Source of the DNA: Anaerolineae bacterium
GTDB taxonomy: Bacteria > Chloroflexota > Anaerolineae > JAFGEY01
Length of the DNA: 13,767 bases
Assembly: GCA_016929205.1 (NCBI GenBank)
Contig: JAFGJF010000058.1
Coordinates: 1-13,767, forward strand
Direction of reading: 5' to 3'
The notes beneath the pieces are model-generated. The model was not told the DNA's origin, searched no databases, and saw only the letters and a program-made list of their open reading frames with translations. The number at the start of each line of letters is the position of its first letter. Within the stretch, counting starts at the first letter, position 1. Of the stretch, positions 7,737 through 13,498 are shown one piece after another. The translations under genes and the position numbers were made by a program.

Positions 7737-9248
7737 ATGGAACAAGTCATTTACCTGGAAATTGATGATGATATCACCACCGTTCGCGATCGATTGCGGC
7801 GCGCGCAGTCCAAGCAGGTGCTGCTGGTTATCCCGGCAACCTGCAAGGCTCTGCATCGGCAGTTGGACTTGCGCCTGTTGAGCCGCCAGGCAGCGGCCCT
7901 GCAGATGGATCTGGCCTTGATAACGGGCAATGCTCAACTGCGCGAACTCGCTATCGAGGAAGGCTTGACCGTTTTCGCACAATTGTCCCTGGGAAGACGC
8001 ATGGTGCGTTCGCAAAGGAAATGGGCAACGCCAAACTTGCCCGGCATTGAAGGACTGCTCGCACGCCTGAAAAGCCAGCGTCCTAAATGGTGGACCTGGG
8101 TGCTTGGACCGGTATTGATTGCCCTGGTGTTGGGCGTCTTTGTCTGGGGCATGGTGATGGTTTGGCCAAGCGCAACAGTGGGCGTCGTGCCTGCTCGCGA
8201 GGCAATCGGCGTATCACTGGTCGTCGAAGCCAATCCCATCATCCGCGCTGTGGACTGGGATCGGCTACGTATGCCGGCTCGTTTTGTTCAGGTCGAGGTC
8301 GTCGAACGTGGACAGGTGGAAACGACCGGATTTGCCAACGTTGCCGCCGACAAGGCCGTGGGCAGCGTGCTTTTTGTAAACCGAACGACGCGACAGATCT
8401 ATATTCCATTTGGAACCAGGGTCTCGACTTCCGCCGGAACGCCCATCTTTTTCCAGACCACGGTCGAGGCCGCCGTCGGCGCACGAGGACAAATCCGGGT
8501 ACCGATTGAAGCGGTCGACGGGGGTCCGGGTGGGAACGTCGGGCCCAACTTGGTCAACCGCGTCGAAGGCGCACTGGCGGCATCGGTCAACGTTTTGAAC
8601 GAATCAAGCACGTATGGCGGCACCAGCACACAAGCAAAACGGGTCACGCATGGCGATAAACAAAAGGCGACCGACCTGCTGGAAGAAAAATTGATTCTCA
8701 AGGCATTCAATGAGATTAGCACCGAACTGGAAGACGAGTTTTTGCCGATCGAGACGCTGCAAATCAACCCGTATTCGATCCAAACCAATTATGACCATCA
8801 CGTTGACGACCAATCCGATACACTGGCCCTGGAGATGCGCGGCACAGTGTGGGGCTTGGTTATGTCGGAGGAAAATGCACTGGCCATTGCCCGTCGCGCA
8901 CTGGGGAGGCAGGTGCGGAGCGGATTTCGAATCCTGCCCGAGACCGCCCATTATTCCAGAGGCAGAGTGCTGGACGTCGATGGAGAAGAATTGACGGTTC
9001 GCTTTCTGATCGAAGGCGTGGCCTTGATGGAAGCCACTATCGACGAACCGCTGCTGCGAAAGGCCATTGTCGGGCAGCCAGCCGATCAGGCGTTGGCGTA
9101 CCTGCGCCAAGCACTGCCGGTCGAAGTCGAACCAACGCTGGAGATCGATCCGCCGTGGATGATTCGCGTGCCCTGGATGCCGTTCCGAATTAACATCGCT
9201 CACCAGGAAAGGCCCAAGGATTTGCCGCATGCGCTGCCTGGCACTTGA
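7737..9248 (+). CDS. Membrane-anchored baseplate J/gp47-like domain protein
   Basis: This protein has 503 residues in three parts. Residues 1-90 form a soluble alpha/beta domain (IDDDITTVRDRL, VLLVIP, LDLRLLSRQA, LALITGN) found at the head of similar Chloroflexota proteins. Residues 120-143 are one strong transmembrane helix (WVLGPVLIALVLGVFVW). The rest is extracytoplasmic and contains a gp47-like segment at about 208-280, with GSVLFVNRT, IPFGTRVST, GTPIFFQTT, AVGARGQIRVPIEAVDGG and GNVGPNLVNRVEG. The gp47 label comes from phage baseplate J proteins, but no tail, sheath or injection genes surround it, so a contractile machine is not supported. The ATG lies three bases after the preceding stop and its last 20 bases overlap ruvX. 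It is probably a partner of the actin-like protein in envelope organisation (inference). Confidence 0.75.
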   Translation: MEQVIYLEIDDDITTVRDRLRRAQSKQVLLVIPATCKALHRQLDLRLLSRQAAALQMDLALITGNAQLRELAIEEGLTVFAQLSLGRRMVRSQRKWATPNLPGIEGLLARLKSQRPKWWTWVLGPVLIALVLGVFVWGMVMVWPSATVGVVPAREAIGVSLVVEANPIIRAVDWDRLRMPARFVQVEVVERGQVETTGFANVAADKAVGSVLFVNRTTRQIYIPFGTRVSTSAGTPIFFQTTVEAAVGARGQIRVPIEAVDGGPGGNVGPNLVNRVEGALAASVNVLNESSTYGGTSTQAKRVTHGDKQKATDLLEEKLILKAFNEISTELEDEFLPIETLQINPYSIQTNYDHHVDDQSDTLALEMRGTVWGLVMSEENALAIARRALGRQVRSGFRILPETAHYSRGRVLDVDGEELTVRFLIEGVALMEATIDEPLLRKAIVGQPADQALAYLRQALPVEVEPTLEIDPPWMIRVPWMPFRINIAHQERPKDLPHALPGT

Positions 9249-9684
9249 CGTGGGCGAAAAGCGAACAGGGGTGGCCGTGGGCGAAATGCTGGCCCGGCCA
9301 TTGGTCACACTAAAGCGCCGCTCCAAAGCTCAGGATTTCAGCGCCATCGCCAGCCTGGTGCGCGAGCATCACGTCGACACGCTGGTCGTCGGCCTGCCAA
9401 TGAATATGGATGGGTCGACAGGGTTCCAGGCGCAGCGTGTCACCCGCTATGCGGAACGTATGAAAGCGGCACTGGCCGATATGGGATTAAACGTCGACCT
9501 GGTGTTTTGGGACGAACGGCTGACGACCGAACAGGCGGACGAAACAATGGCCGAGCTAGGACACACATTGCAAGATCGTGAACGTCGCATCGATGCCGTT
9601 GCGGCTGCGGTCATCTTGCAGAGTTATCTGGACAGTCAGGAAAGAAACCAGGTTTTTGACAAAAACCCGGCTTCTCAGGCTTGA
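9229..9684 (+). CDS. ruvX: RuvX/YqgF family RNase H-fold putative Holliday junction resolvase
   Basis: This 151-residue cytoplasmic protein of the YqgF family has a nuclease-type RNase H fold; members are implicated in Holliday-junction resolution and in pre-16S rRNA 5'-end maturation. Family motifs in order: LALDVGEKRTGVAVG (4-18, with Asp7), VVGLPMNMDGSTG, DERLTT and RRIDAVAAAVILQSYL. Length is typical. The ATG at 9229 lies within the last codons of the preceding gene (20-base overlap), so translation is probably coupled. The neighbour mltG starts 12 bases after its stop, an arrangement common in bacteria. Confidence 0.95.
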   Translation: MRCLALDVGEKRTGVAVGEMLARPLVTLKRRSKAQDFSAIASLVREHHVDTLVVGLPMNMDGSTGFQAQRVTRYAERMKAALADMGLNVDLVFWDERLTTEQADETMAELGHTLQDRERRIDAVAAAVILQSYLDSQERNQVFDKNPASQA

Positions 9685-9696
9685 GGAAGATAAAAA

Positions 9697-10869
9697 ATGG
9701 GATTGTCAACTCAACTGCGTACAACCGGGCGTTTTTCGATCTTTGTGATTGCCATCCTGGCGATCATTGCCCTGGGCGGCGCAACGTGGTGGTATTTTTC
9801 AACGCGGTATGCCGAACCACAGCCCCCGCCCGAAGGGCGGCAGGCTTTGTCTTTCGAGTCGCCAGACGACCTGTACTTTAGCGCCATGCTGCGCTACCGG
9901 CACCAGGATCTGGTCACACCAGCAGGAGAGGACAACACACCGGTGTTGTTTGTCGTCGAACCGGGCGAAACAGCGGGAGGTATTGCCGCCCGGCTGGAAG
10001 AAGAAGGGCTGATCACCGACGCCCAATTGTTCAAGACCTATGTGCGTTTTCACGACCTGGATCAAAACCTCGAGGCCGGCGAACATACGCTCAACAAAAC
10101 GATGACTATGGAGGACGTGGCCGGCGAACTGCTCTACGCCTTGCAACGCGAGATCCAGATCACGATCTTGCCCGGCTGGCGACTGGAAGAGATCGCCGAG
10201 ATGTTGGCCCAGGAAACGACGATCAACCCTGACGAGTTCCTGCTGGTGGCCCGAACCGGCACGTTTAATTATCCGTTCCTGGCCGGCCGGCCAATTGGCG
10301 CGACGCTGGAAGGTTACCTGGTCGCGGACACCTACCGCATCCCGGCCGCGGCCGACGCAACTGCGTTGATCAACCGCCTGCTGGAGTTGTTTGATACCCG
10401 CGTCACCGCGCAGATGCGGCTCGACGCACAGGCACAGGGACTGTCGGTACACCAGTTGGTGACGCTTGCTTCGATCGTCGAGCGCGAGGCACTGCTTGAT
10501 TCCGAACGGCCCATCGTGGCCAGTGTCTATTTGAACCGCATCGCCGAGGTCCTGCCTGAAGCAGATGGCTATCTTCGTGCCGACCCTACTTACCAGTACG
10601 TGCGGGGACGCGACCGGGTCACGGGCAAGTGGTGGGAAGGATTTCAGGTCGATGACGTACTCAAGCTGGACGATCCCTACAACACGTTCTTGTACAAGGG
10701 ACTGCCCCCCGGCCCGATCTGCAGCCCCAGCCTGGAGTCGCTCAAGGCGGTTGCCAATCCTGACGATACAGAATTCCTTTATTTTTATGCGACCGGGGAT
10801 GGCGGGCACGCCTTTGCCAAAACGTACCAGGAACACCTGGAGAATCAGGCGACCTATGGCGGGCAATAA
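9697..10869 (+). CDS. mltG: Endolytic murein transglycosylase MltG
   Basis: This 390-residue membrane-anchored lytic transglycosylase cleaves nascent glycan strands and so helps set glycan length. Residues 13-34 form a single N-terminal membrane helix (FSIFVIAILAIIALGGATWW). A LysM-like domain follows at about 83-145 (VVEPGETAGGIAARLEEEG). The catalytic YceG domain contains LASIVEREA with catalytic Glu262, the counterpart of E. coli Glu218. It also has RADPTYQYVRG, YNTFLYKGLPPGPICSPSLESLKA and a C-terminal GGHAFAKTYQEHLEN. Length is close to the family norm. The SD GAGGA precedes ATG 9697 by nine bases. It is last in the operon and is followed within 24 bases by an intrinsic terminator. Confidence 0.96.
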   Translation: MGLSTQLRTTGRFSIFVIAILAIIALGGATWWYFSTRYAEPQPPPEGRQALSFESPDDLYFSAMLRYRHQDLVTPAGEDNTPVLFVVEPGETAGGIAARLEEEGLITDAQLFKTYVRFHDLDQNLEAGEHTLNKTMTMEDVAGELLYALQREIQITILPGWRLEEIAEMLAQETTINPDEFLLVARTGTFNYPFLAGRPIGATLEGYLVADTYRIPAAADATALINRLLELFDTRVTAQMRLDAQAQGLSVHQLVTLASIVEREALLDSERPIVASVYLNRIAEVLPEADGYLRADPTYQYVRGRDRVTGKWWEGFQVDDVLKLDDPYNTFLYKGLPPGPICSPSLESLKAVANPDDTEFLYFYATGDGGHAFAKTYQEHLENQATYGGQ

Positions 10870-10892
10870 GTGGCACAATGATTTCAGTATAA

Positions 10893-10929
10893 AGGGCCAG
10901 GAGAATTGCTCTCCTGGCCCTCTTTATTT
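10893..10929 (+). terminator. Rho-independent terminator after mltG
   Basis: A perfect 12-bp stem AGGGCCAGGAGA / TCTCCTGGCCCT (10893-10904 with 10910-10921) closes a five-base loop and is followed by CTTTATTT. It ends the alaS-mltG operon. Read from the minus strand the same hairpin is followed by TTTATA, so it may also stop the converging tRNA-Lys transcript, though less efficiently. Confidence 0.93.
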
Positions 10930-10938
10930 GCACCACTT

Positions 10939-11014
10939 TGGTGAGCCGTACAGGACTCGAACCTGTGACTCCCTGCTTAAAAGGCAGGTGCTCTGCCAAC
11001 TGAGCTAACGGCCC
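10939..11014 (-). tRNA. tRNA-Lys (anticodon TTT)
   Basis: The cloverleaf reads fully on the minus strand. The acceptor GGGCCGT pairs with ACGGCTC (one G-U). The D stem is GCTC/GAGC, the anticodon stem CCTGC/GCAGG with loop CTTTTAA (anticodon TTT), and the T stem ACAGG/CCTGT with loop TTCGAGT. The discriminator is A and the CCA end is encoded. Total length is 76 bases. Confidence 0.98.
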
Positions 11015-11029
11015 ACGCTCACACCCCCG

Positions 11030-11058
11030 AGTATACCACAGAATAGACCTGCTGTCAA
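11030..11058 (-). promoter_or_regulatory. Strong sigma70 promoter for tRNA-Lys
   Basis: On the minus strand TTGACA (11058-11053), a 17-base spacer ending TGTGG and TATACT (11035-11030) give a near-perfect promoter. The start would fall about eight bases before the tRNA 5' end. Confidence 0.9.
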
Positions 11059-11201
11059 GACTCAATTTATACGCTTATACTCTTATTTCAGAGTTAATTT
11101 CGGCATCATACTGCTTGAATTGTGTTTTGTACAGGCACGGTGGGTCGCACTTGTTTTTATAGGTAGACCCGTCATTGCGGCGGATGCACCACGAGAGAAC
11201 A

Positions 11202-11218
11202 TGCCCCAATTTGGGGCA
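11202..11218. repeat. 17-bp perfect palindrome in the tRNA-tRNA spacer
   Basis: TGCCCCAA, a central T, and TTGGGGCA form a perfect dyad 28 bases upstream of the tRNA-Gln -35 box. With a one-base centre it is too tight for a normal RNA hairpin, so a protein-binding site is more likely. Apart from this and the two tRNA promoters, nothing was recognised in the 271-base spacer 11015-11285, which looks AT-richer than its surroundings. Confidence 0.6.
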
Positions 11219-11245
11219 AATCCTATCCCATACGGCGGTGTCCAT

Positions 11246-11274
11246 TTGCCAGAATCGTCCATCTGTGATACAAT
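11246..11274 (+). promoter_or_regulatory. Sigma70 promoter for tRNA-Gln
   Basis: TTGCCA (11246-11251), a 17-base spacer and TACAAT (11269-11274) lie so that transcription would start near 11281, about five bases before the tRNA. Confidence 0.85.
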
Positions 11275-11285
11275 GTTTCTCGCTC

Positions 11286-11356
11286 TGGGGGATAGTTTAA
11301 TGGTAGAACGGATGACTCTGGATCATTTGGTCGGGGTTCAAATCCCTGTCCCCCAG
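11286..11356 (+). tRNA. tRNA-Gln (anticodon CTG)
   Basis: The acceptor TGGGGGA pairs with TCCCCCA, including the U1-A72 pair typical of tRNA-Gln. The D stem is GTTT/GAAC, the anticodon stem GATGA/TCATT with loop CTCTGGA (anticodon CTG), and the T stem CGGGG/CCCTG with loop TTCAAAT. The discriminator is G73. CCA is not encoded (CCT follows), unlike the neighbouring tRNA-Lys. Its 3' end faces the accessory region, the usual orientation for a tRNA used as an integration site. Confidence 0.96.
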
Positions 11357-11419
11357 CCTGAGCTTTCATCCGATCGATTTCGAGTTGTTGGCGGGAGAGA
11401 TCTCCCAGGATTACAAGAC

Positions 11420-11455
11420 GGCTCCCGTCCATGTTGTCGGACGTGGGGCCTTTTT
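11420..11455 (+). terminator. Rho-independent terminator after tRNA-Gln
   Basis: GGCTCCCGTCC (11420-11430) pairs with GGACGTGGGGCC (11439-11450) around an eight-base loop, with one bulged T and one G-U pair, followed by TTTTT. It should end the tRNA-Gln transcript. It lies only 42 bases before the next start codon, so readthrough would feed the regulator gene. Confidence 0.8.
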
Positions 11456-11497
11456 GTTCCCGCGCCTTTGGCTGAGCTGAGACAAGAGGAGCCCGCA

Positions 11498-11941
11498 ATG
11501 GCTGAACTCCAAACCCAGATCTCTTTTCAAGACGTGGCAAAGAAATACGGTGTCTCTGCAGAGACATTGACGCGACTTGCCCAGGATGGTATAATCAGAA
11601 CAACAAAGCCATCAGGTGAGGAAGAGGAGAAAGCCGTGTCTGTTTCTACAGTCGCCGCCGTTGCCAGCATCATAGAAAAAGAGATTAAGCCAGAAATGTA
11701 TGAACACCTGCGGGGACAACGCATCAGATTGATGGAGGCAGCACGAAAGCATAAAGTCAGTGAGCAGAACTTATTCCATTGGGCGGAACGAGGATACATT
11801 CAGGTATTGGATCGTGATGTTCAGAAAATGGAACTCAGTGCTTCTGATGTGGCGTATGCTTCTGACGTGTTCAAGCGAGCCAGAGAATTGACTAGCTCTT
11901 CTGTCCGCGCTGGCTGGGTGCTAAAACGGGCATTTGCCTAA
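11498..11941 (+). CDS. Small DNA-binding protein with two MerR/excisionase-like helix-turn-helix motifs
   Basis: This is a 147-residue protein not assigned to a named gene. Residues 9-35 (FQDVAKKYGVSAETLTRLAQ, then DGIIRT) look like a MerR/excisionase helix-turn-helix plus wing. Residues 76-104 (RLMEAARKHKVSEQNLFHWA, then ERGYIQV) form a second, similar unit. An acidic linker EEEE lies at 41-44. The C-terminus is a short helix ending in a basic tail. ATG 11498 has GAGGAG six bases upstream. No promoter is visible between the tRNA terminator and this start. A near-consensus promoter at 11567-11595 and a well-spaced in-frame GTG at 11636 lie inside the gene, so a 101-residue form with only the second motif may also be made. 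It could be an excisionase or a regulator of the adjacent genes. Confidence 0.7.
   Translation: MAELQTQISFQDVAKKYGVSAETLTRLAQDGIIRTTKPSGEEEEKAVSVSTVAAVASIIEKEIKPEMYEHLRGQRIRLMEAARKHKVSEQNLFHWAERGYIQVLDRDVQKMELSASDVAYASDVFKRARELTSSSVRAGWVLKRAFA
11567..11595 (+). promoter_or_regulatory. Near-consensus promoter inside the double-HTH gene
   Basis: TTGACG (11567-11572), a 17-base spacer and a perfect TATAAT (11590-11595) lie in codons 24-33 of the gene. Transcription would start near 11602. The SD-like GAGGAG (11624-11629) sits six bases before an in-frame GTG at 11636. Confidence 0.7.
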
Positions 11942-11965
11942 CCCCCGAAAGACGAACATGAACAC

Positions 11966-11989
11966 AAGGCGCGAATTGCGCCTTTTTTT
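11966..11989 (+). terminator. Rho-independent terminator after the double-HTH gene
   Basis: AAGGCGC (11966-11972) pairs with GCGCCTT (11978-11984) around the loop GAATT, followed directly by a run of seven T. It separates the double-HTH gene from the XRE gene. Confidence 0.92.
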
Positions 11990-11993
11990 GCGC

Positions 11994-12034
11994 CACATCT
12001 CTTAACGACTTATTGACAGTCATTAAGAGATGTG
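11994..12034. promoter_or_regulatory. Large dyad operator over the XRE gene promoter
   Basis: Arms CACATCTCTTAACGACT (11994-12010) and AGTCATTAAGAGATGTG (12018-12034) are inverted repeats matching at 16 of 17 positions around a seven-base centre. The -35 box lies at the dyad centre, so a bound dimer would block RNA polymerase. Autoregulation by the XRE protein encoded downstream is the natural inference. Confidence 0.8.
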
Positions 12035-12041
12035 ATATACT
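12013..12041 (+). promoter_or_regulatory. Near-consensus sigma70 promoter of the XRE gene
   Basis: TTGACA (12013-12018), a 17-base spacer and TATACT (12036-12041) would start transcription near 12048, about 22 bases before the start codon. Confidence 0.92.
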
Positions 12042-12069
12042 CTGTCTGTAGTCTTTCAAGGAGGTCAAA

Positions 12070-12399
12070 ATGCCGACTCACGAAACACTCGGACAGTATA
12101 TCCGCAGACTGCGCATCGCACGAGGATTGACTGGTCAGACCGTGGTTGACGCTACAGGTATCGGCAACTCGACACTCACCTACTACGAGAAGGATCTGAG
12201 TTTGCCCAAGTTGCTTCTGCTTGAGAAGGTGATCGATTTCCTTCAGGGCGACTTTGACTACGCTTGGGCGCTCTACCTGATTCGCGCTGGCGTGCAAAAG
12301 GTCAACCTGCCGGAACCACACGGTGGCCTGCCGATGCAGACATCGTTGATTGCGTCCCAAGAAAGTATGTTGATTACCACTGATCAACAACCAGGGTAA
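12070..12399 (+). CDS. XRE-family helix-turn-helix transcriptional regulator
   Basis: This is a 109-residue Cro/CI-type DNA-binding protein. Residues 7-60 carry the five-helix HTH_3 pattern: LGQYIRRLRIARGLTGQTVV, then DATGIGNSTLTYYEKDLSLP, then LEKVIDFL. The remaining 50 residues are of unknown function and lack a sensor or peptidase motif. A consensus SD AAGGAGGT (12058-12065) precedes the ATG. Promoter, operator dyad and gene form a compact self-regulated unit resembling the repressors of phages and integrative elements. Three further genes follow on the same strand with no terminator recognised between, so they may be part of the same transcript and under the same control. Confidence 0.88.
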   Translation: MPTHETLGQYIRRLRIARGLTGQTVVDATGIGNSTLTYYEKDLSLPKLLLLEKVIDFLQGDFDYAWALYLIRAGVQKVNLPEPHGGLPMQTSLIASQESMLITTDQQPG

Positions 12400-12411
12400 G
12401 AAAAGTCAGGT

Positions 12412-12446
12412 GTTGGTTCAAAACGGCAAAGGCCGTAGACACCAAC
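12412..12446 (+). repeat. Hairpin-forming inverted repeat downstream of the XRE gene
   Basis: ACGGC (12423-12427) and GCCGT (12432-12436) form a stem with an AAAG loop, and an outer pair GTTGGT (12412-12417) / ACCAAC (12441-12446) can extend it. No T-run follows, so it is not an intrinsic terminator. ACGGCAAAG recurs at 12448-12456, giving an imperfect direct repeat with 25-base offset. It lies in the 99-base gap before the small Cys/His gene and could be an mRNA processing or stability element. Confidence 0.45.
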
Positions 12447-12498
12447 CACGGCAAAGACCGGAGATGCCACAAAAGCCCCGGTAGCTCCTCTTCAAACA

Positions 12499-12705
12499 AT
12501 GCTCTACTTTGTCCGAACGACGGCAGGCAAACGCAAAACAGCGCATGTAGCCAGCAGCACCGATCTGGATGCGATCTTGTTCCAAGGCCAGTATCGCACG
12601 TTGTGTGGTGTCGAGGTCGCACCGAAGCGCTGGAACGTGACAAATGTCCTCGACCCACACACTCATCTTTGCGAAATGTGCCGGCACAGGATGCCGGAGG
12701 AGTAG
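12499..12705 (+). CDS. Small Cys/His protein, possible zinc-binding
   Basis: This is a 68-residue protein without an assigned family. Cys36 in TLCGVEV, His54, His56, and Cys58/Cys61 followed by His63 (THLCEMCRHRM) form a CG...CxxC arrangement that could bind one zinc ion. A single Trp (45) lies between. No obvious SD precedes the ATG. The case for a real gene rests on the compact Cys/His pattern and on its end: the SD GGAGGAG of the next gene lies in its last codons, and the next ATG begins four bases after its stop, suggesting translational coupling. Small proteins like this are common in actinobacterial and Chloroflexota mobile elements, but no function is known. Confidence 0.6.
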   Translation: MLYFVRTTAGKRKTAHVASSTDLDAILFQGQYRTLCGVEVAPKRWNVTNVLDPHTHLCEMCRHRMPEE

Positions 12706-12709
12706 TGCG

Positions 12710-13486
12710 ATGACAGATGTCACCGCTCCGCAAACACAGCAGCGGCAAGAGAAGCGAGATGGGCTGAAGGTGTTCACCGCCTGGGTGGTCATCATCCTCG
12801 TCCTCGTCATCGTCGCATCGATCTGCGGTGTGATCCTCATCGATAGAGCTCGGTCACCCTCCACTGCTGAAATGGAGATCAGGAGGGAACGCGCCGAAGC
12901 GCAGTTGGTACGCGAGCGTGCCGTCGCACGAGCTCGACTGATCGGCGGCGTCGCCTGGCAGTGGACGAAAAACGTCCTGCTGACTGCTGTACCGCTTTTG
13001 ACGGTTGGACTTGCGGCTTGGGCCGTATTGCGCAAGTTGTCAATCATCCCATCCGACGCTGCTGGCGGCTACCCGCTGCTCCTGCTCAGACGGTTCGAGG
13101 TGAACTGGCCCCGTCGCTACGTCGACGAAAACGGCGAAGCGCGTTGGCTGGCGTTGCTCGCCTTCCGCACCCGGCTGGTCGATCCCAATCGCAGCCCGAC
13201 CGCGGGCATCGAACTGGGTCAGAAAGTCAGGTTCATCCAGCCCGACCGCGTGGCCGAACCGCAGATGCAGATCACGACCCAGGCCCAGGTCGTCCAGGCG
13301 GAGCGGGCACGTGCGTCCGGCAACCTTACCGTCGCGTCCGGACGAAGTGGTTCGCACCGGCTGGGCGCAGGGGATCAGCCGATCGTCATCTACCCGCGCG
13401 CGCTGCCCGAGCCGAGACGCGAGCCGATCGATACGGCCCAGGTTGCGCTGTCGATCAACGGGCAGGCGCACGTTCACGAGGCATAA
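12710..13486 (+). CDS. Two-TM membrane protein of unknown function
   Basis: This protein has 258 residues and no recognised family. A hydrophilic Gln-rich N-terminus (1-18) is followed by a membrane helix at 21-43 (VFTAWVVIILVLVIVASICG). A charged, helix-prone Arg/Glu stretch lies at 50-78 and a second helix at about 88-107 (NVLLTAVPLLTVGLAAW). The C-terminal half is soluble: PLLLLRRFEVNWPRRYVDEN, a Gln/Arg-rich stretch, and QPIVIYPRALPEP near the end. Both ends should be on the same side of the membrane. ATG 12710 has GGAGGAG seven bases upstream, overlapping the end of the preceding gene. The next gene starts 12 bases after its stop. Its position suggests a component of a membrane-associated DNA-transfer system, but that is speculation. 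Confidence 0.7.
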   Translation: MTDVTAPQTQQRQEKRDGLKVFTAWVVIILVLVIVASICGVILIDRARSPSTAEMEIRRERAEAQLVRERAVARARLIGGVAWQWTKNVLLTAVPLLTVGLAAWAVLRKLSIIPSDAAGGYPLLLLRRFEVNWPRRYVDENGEARWLALLAFRTRLVDPNRSPTAGIELGQKVRFIQPDRVAEPQMQITTQAQVVQAERARASGNLTVASGRSGSHRLGAGDQPIVIYPRALPEPRREPIDTAQVALSINGQAHVHEA

Positions 13487-13498
13487 GGGGGGACAAGA

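Noticed and set aside
7737..9248. Phage tail or contractile injection system, from the gp47-like domain
   Set aside because: No sheath, tube, spike or other baseplate genes are nearby, and the protein is membrane-anchored inside a housekeeping operon.
9651..9667. Palindrome GGTTTTT-GAC-AAAAACC at the end of ruvX as a terminator
   Set aside because: It lies within coding sequence, is AT-rich with a three-base loop and has no T-run after it; the operon continues into mltG.
9799..10878. Long minus-strand open frame opposite mltG
   Set aside because: It is antisense to a well-supported MltG with all catalytic motifs and has no domain of its own.
11059..11245. Hidden gene or extra promoters in the spacer between the two tRNAs
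   Set aside because: No open frame with an SD was found, and TATACT-like hexamers near 11080 lack a matching -35 box.
11120..11497. N-terminal extension of the double-HTH protein back through tRNA-Gln
   Set aside because: It would translate across the tRNA and its terminator; ATG 11498 has a well-placed SD and starts at the HTH domain.
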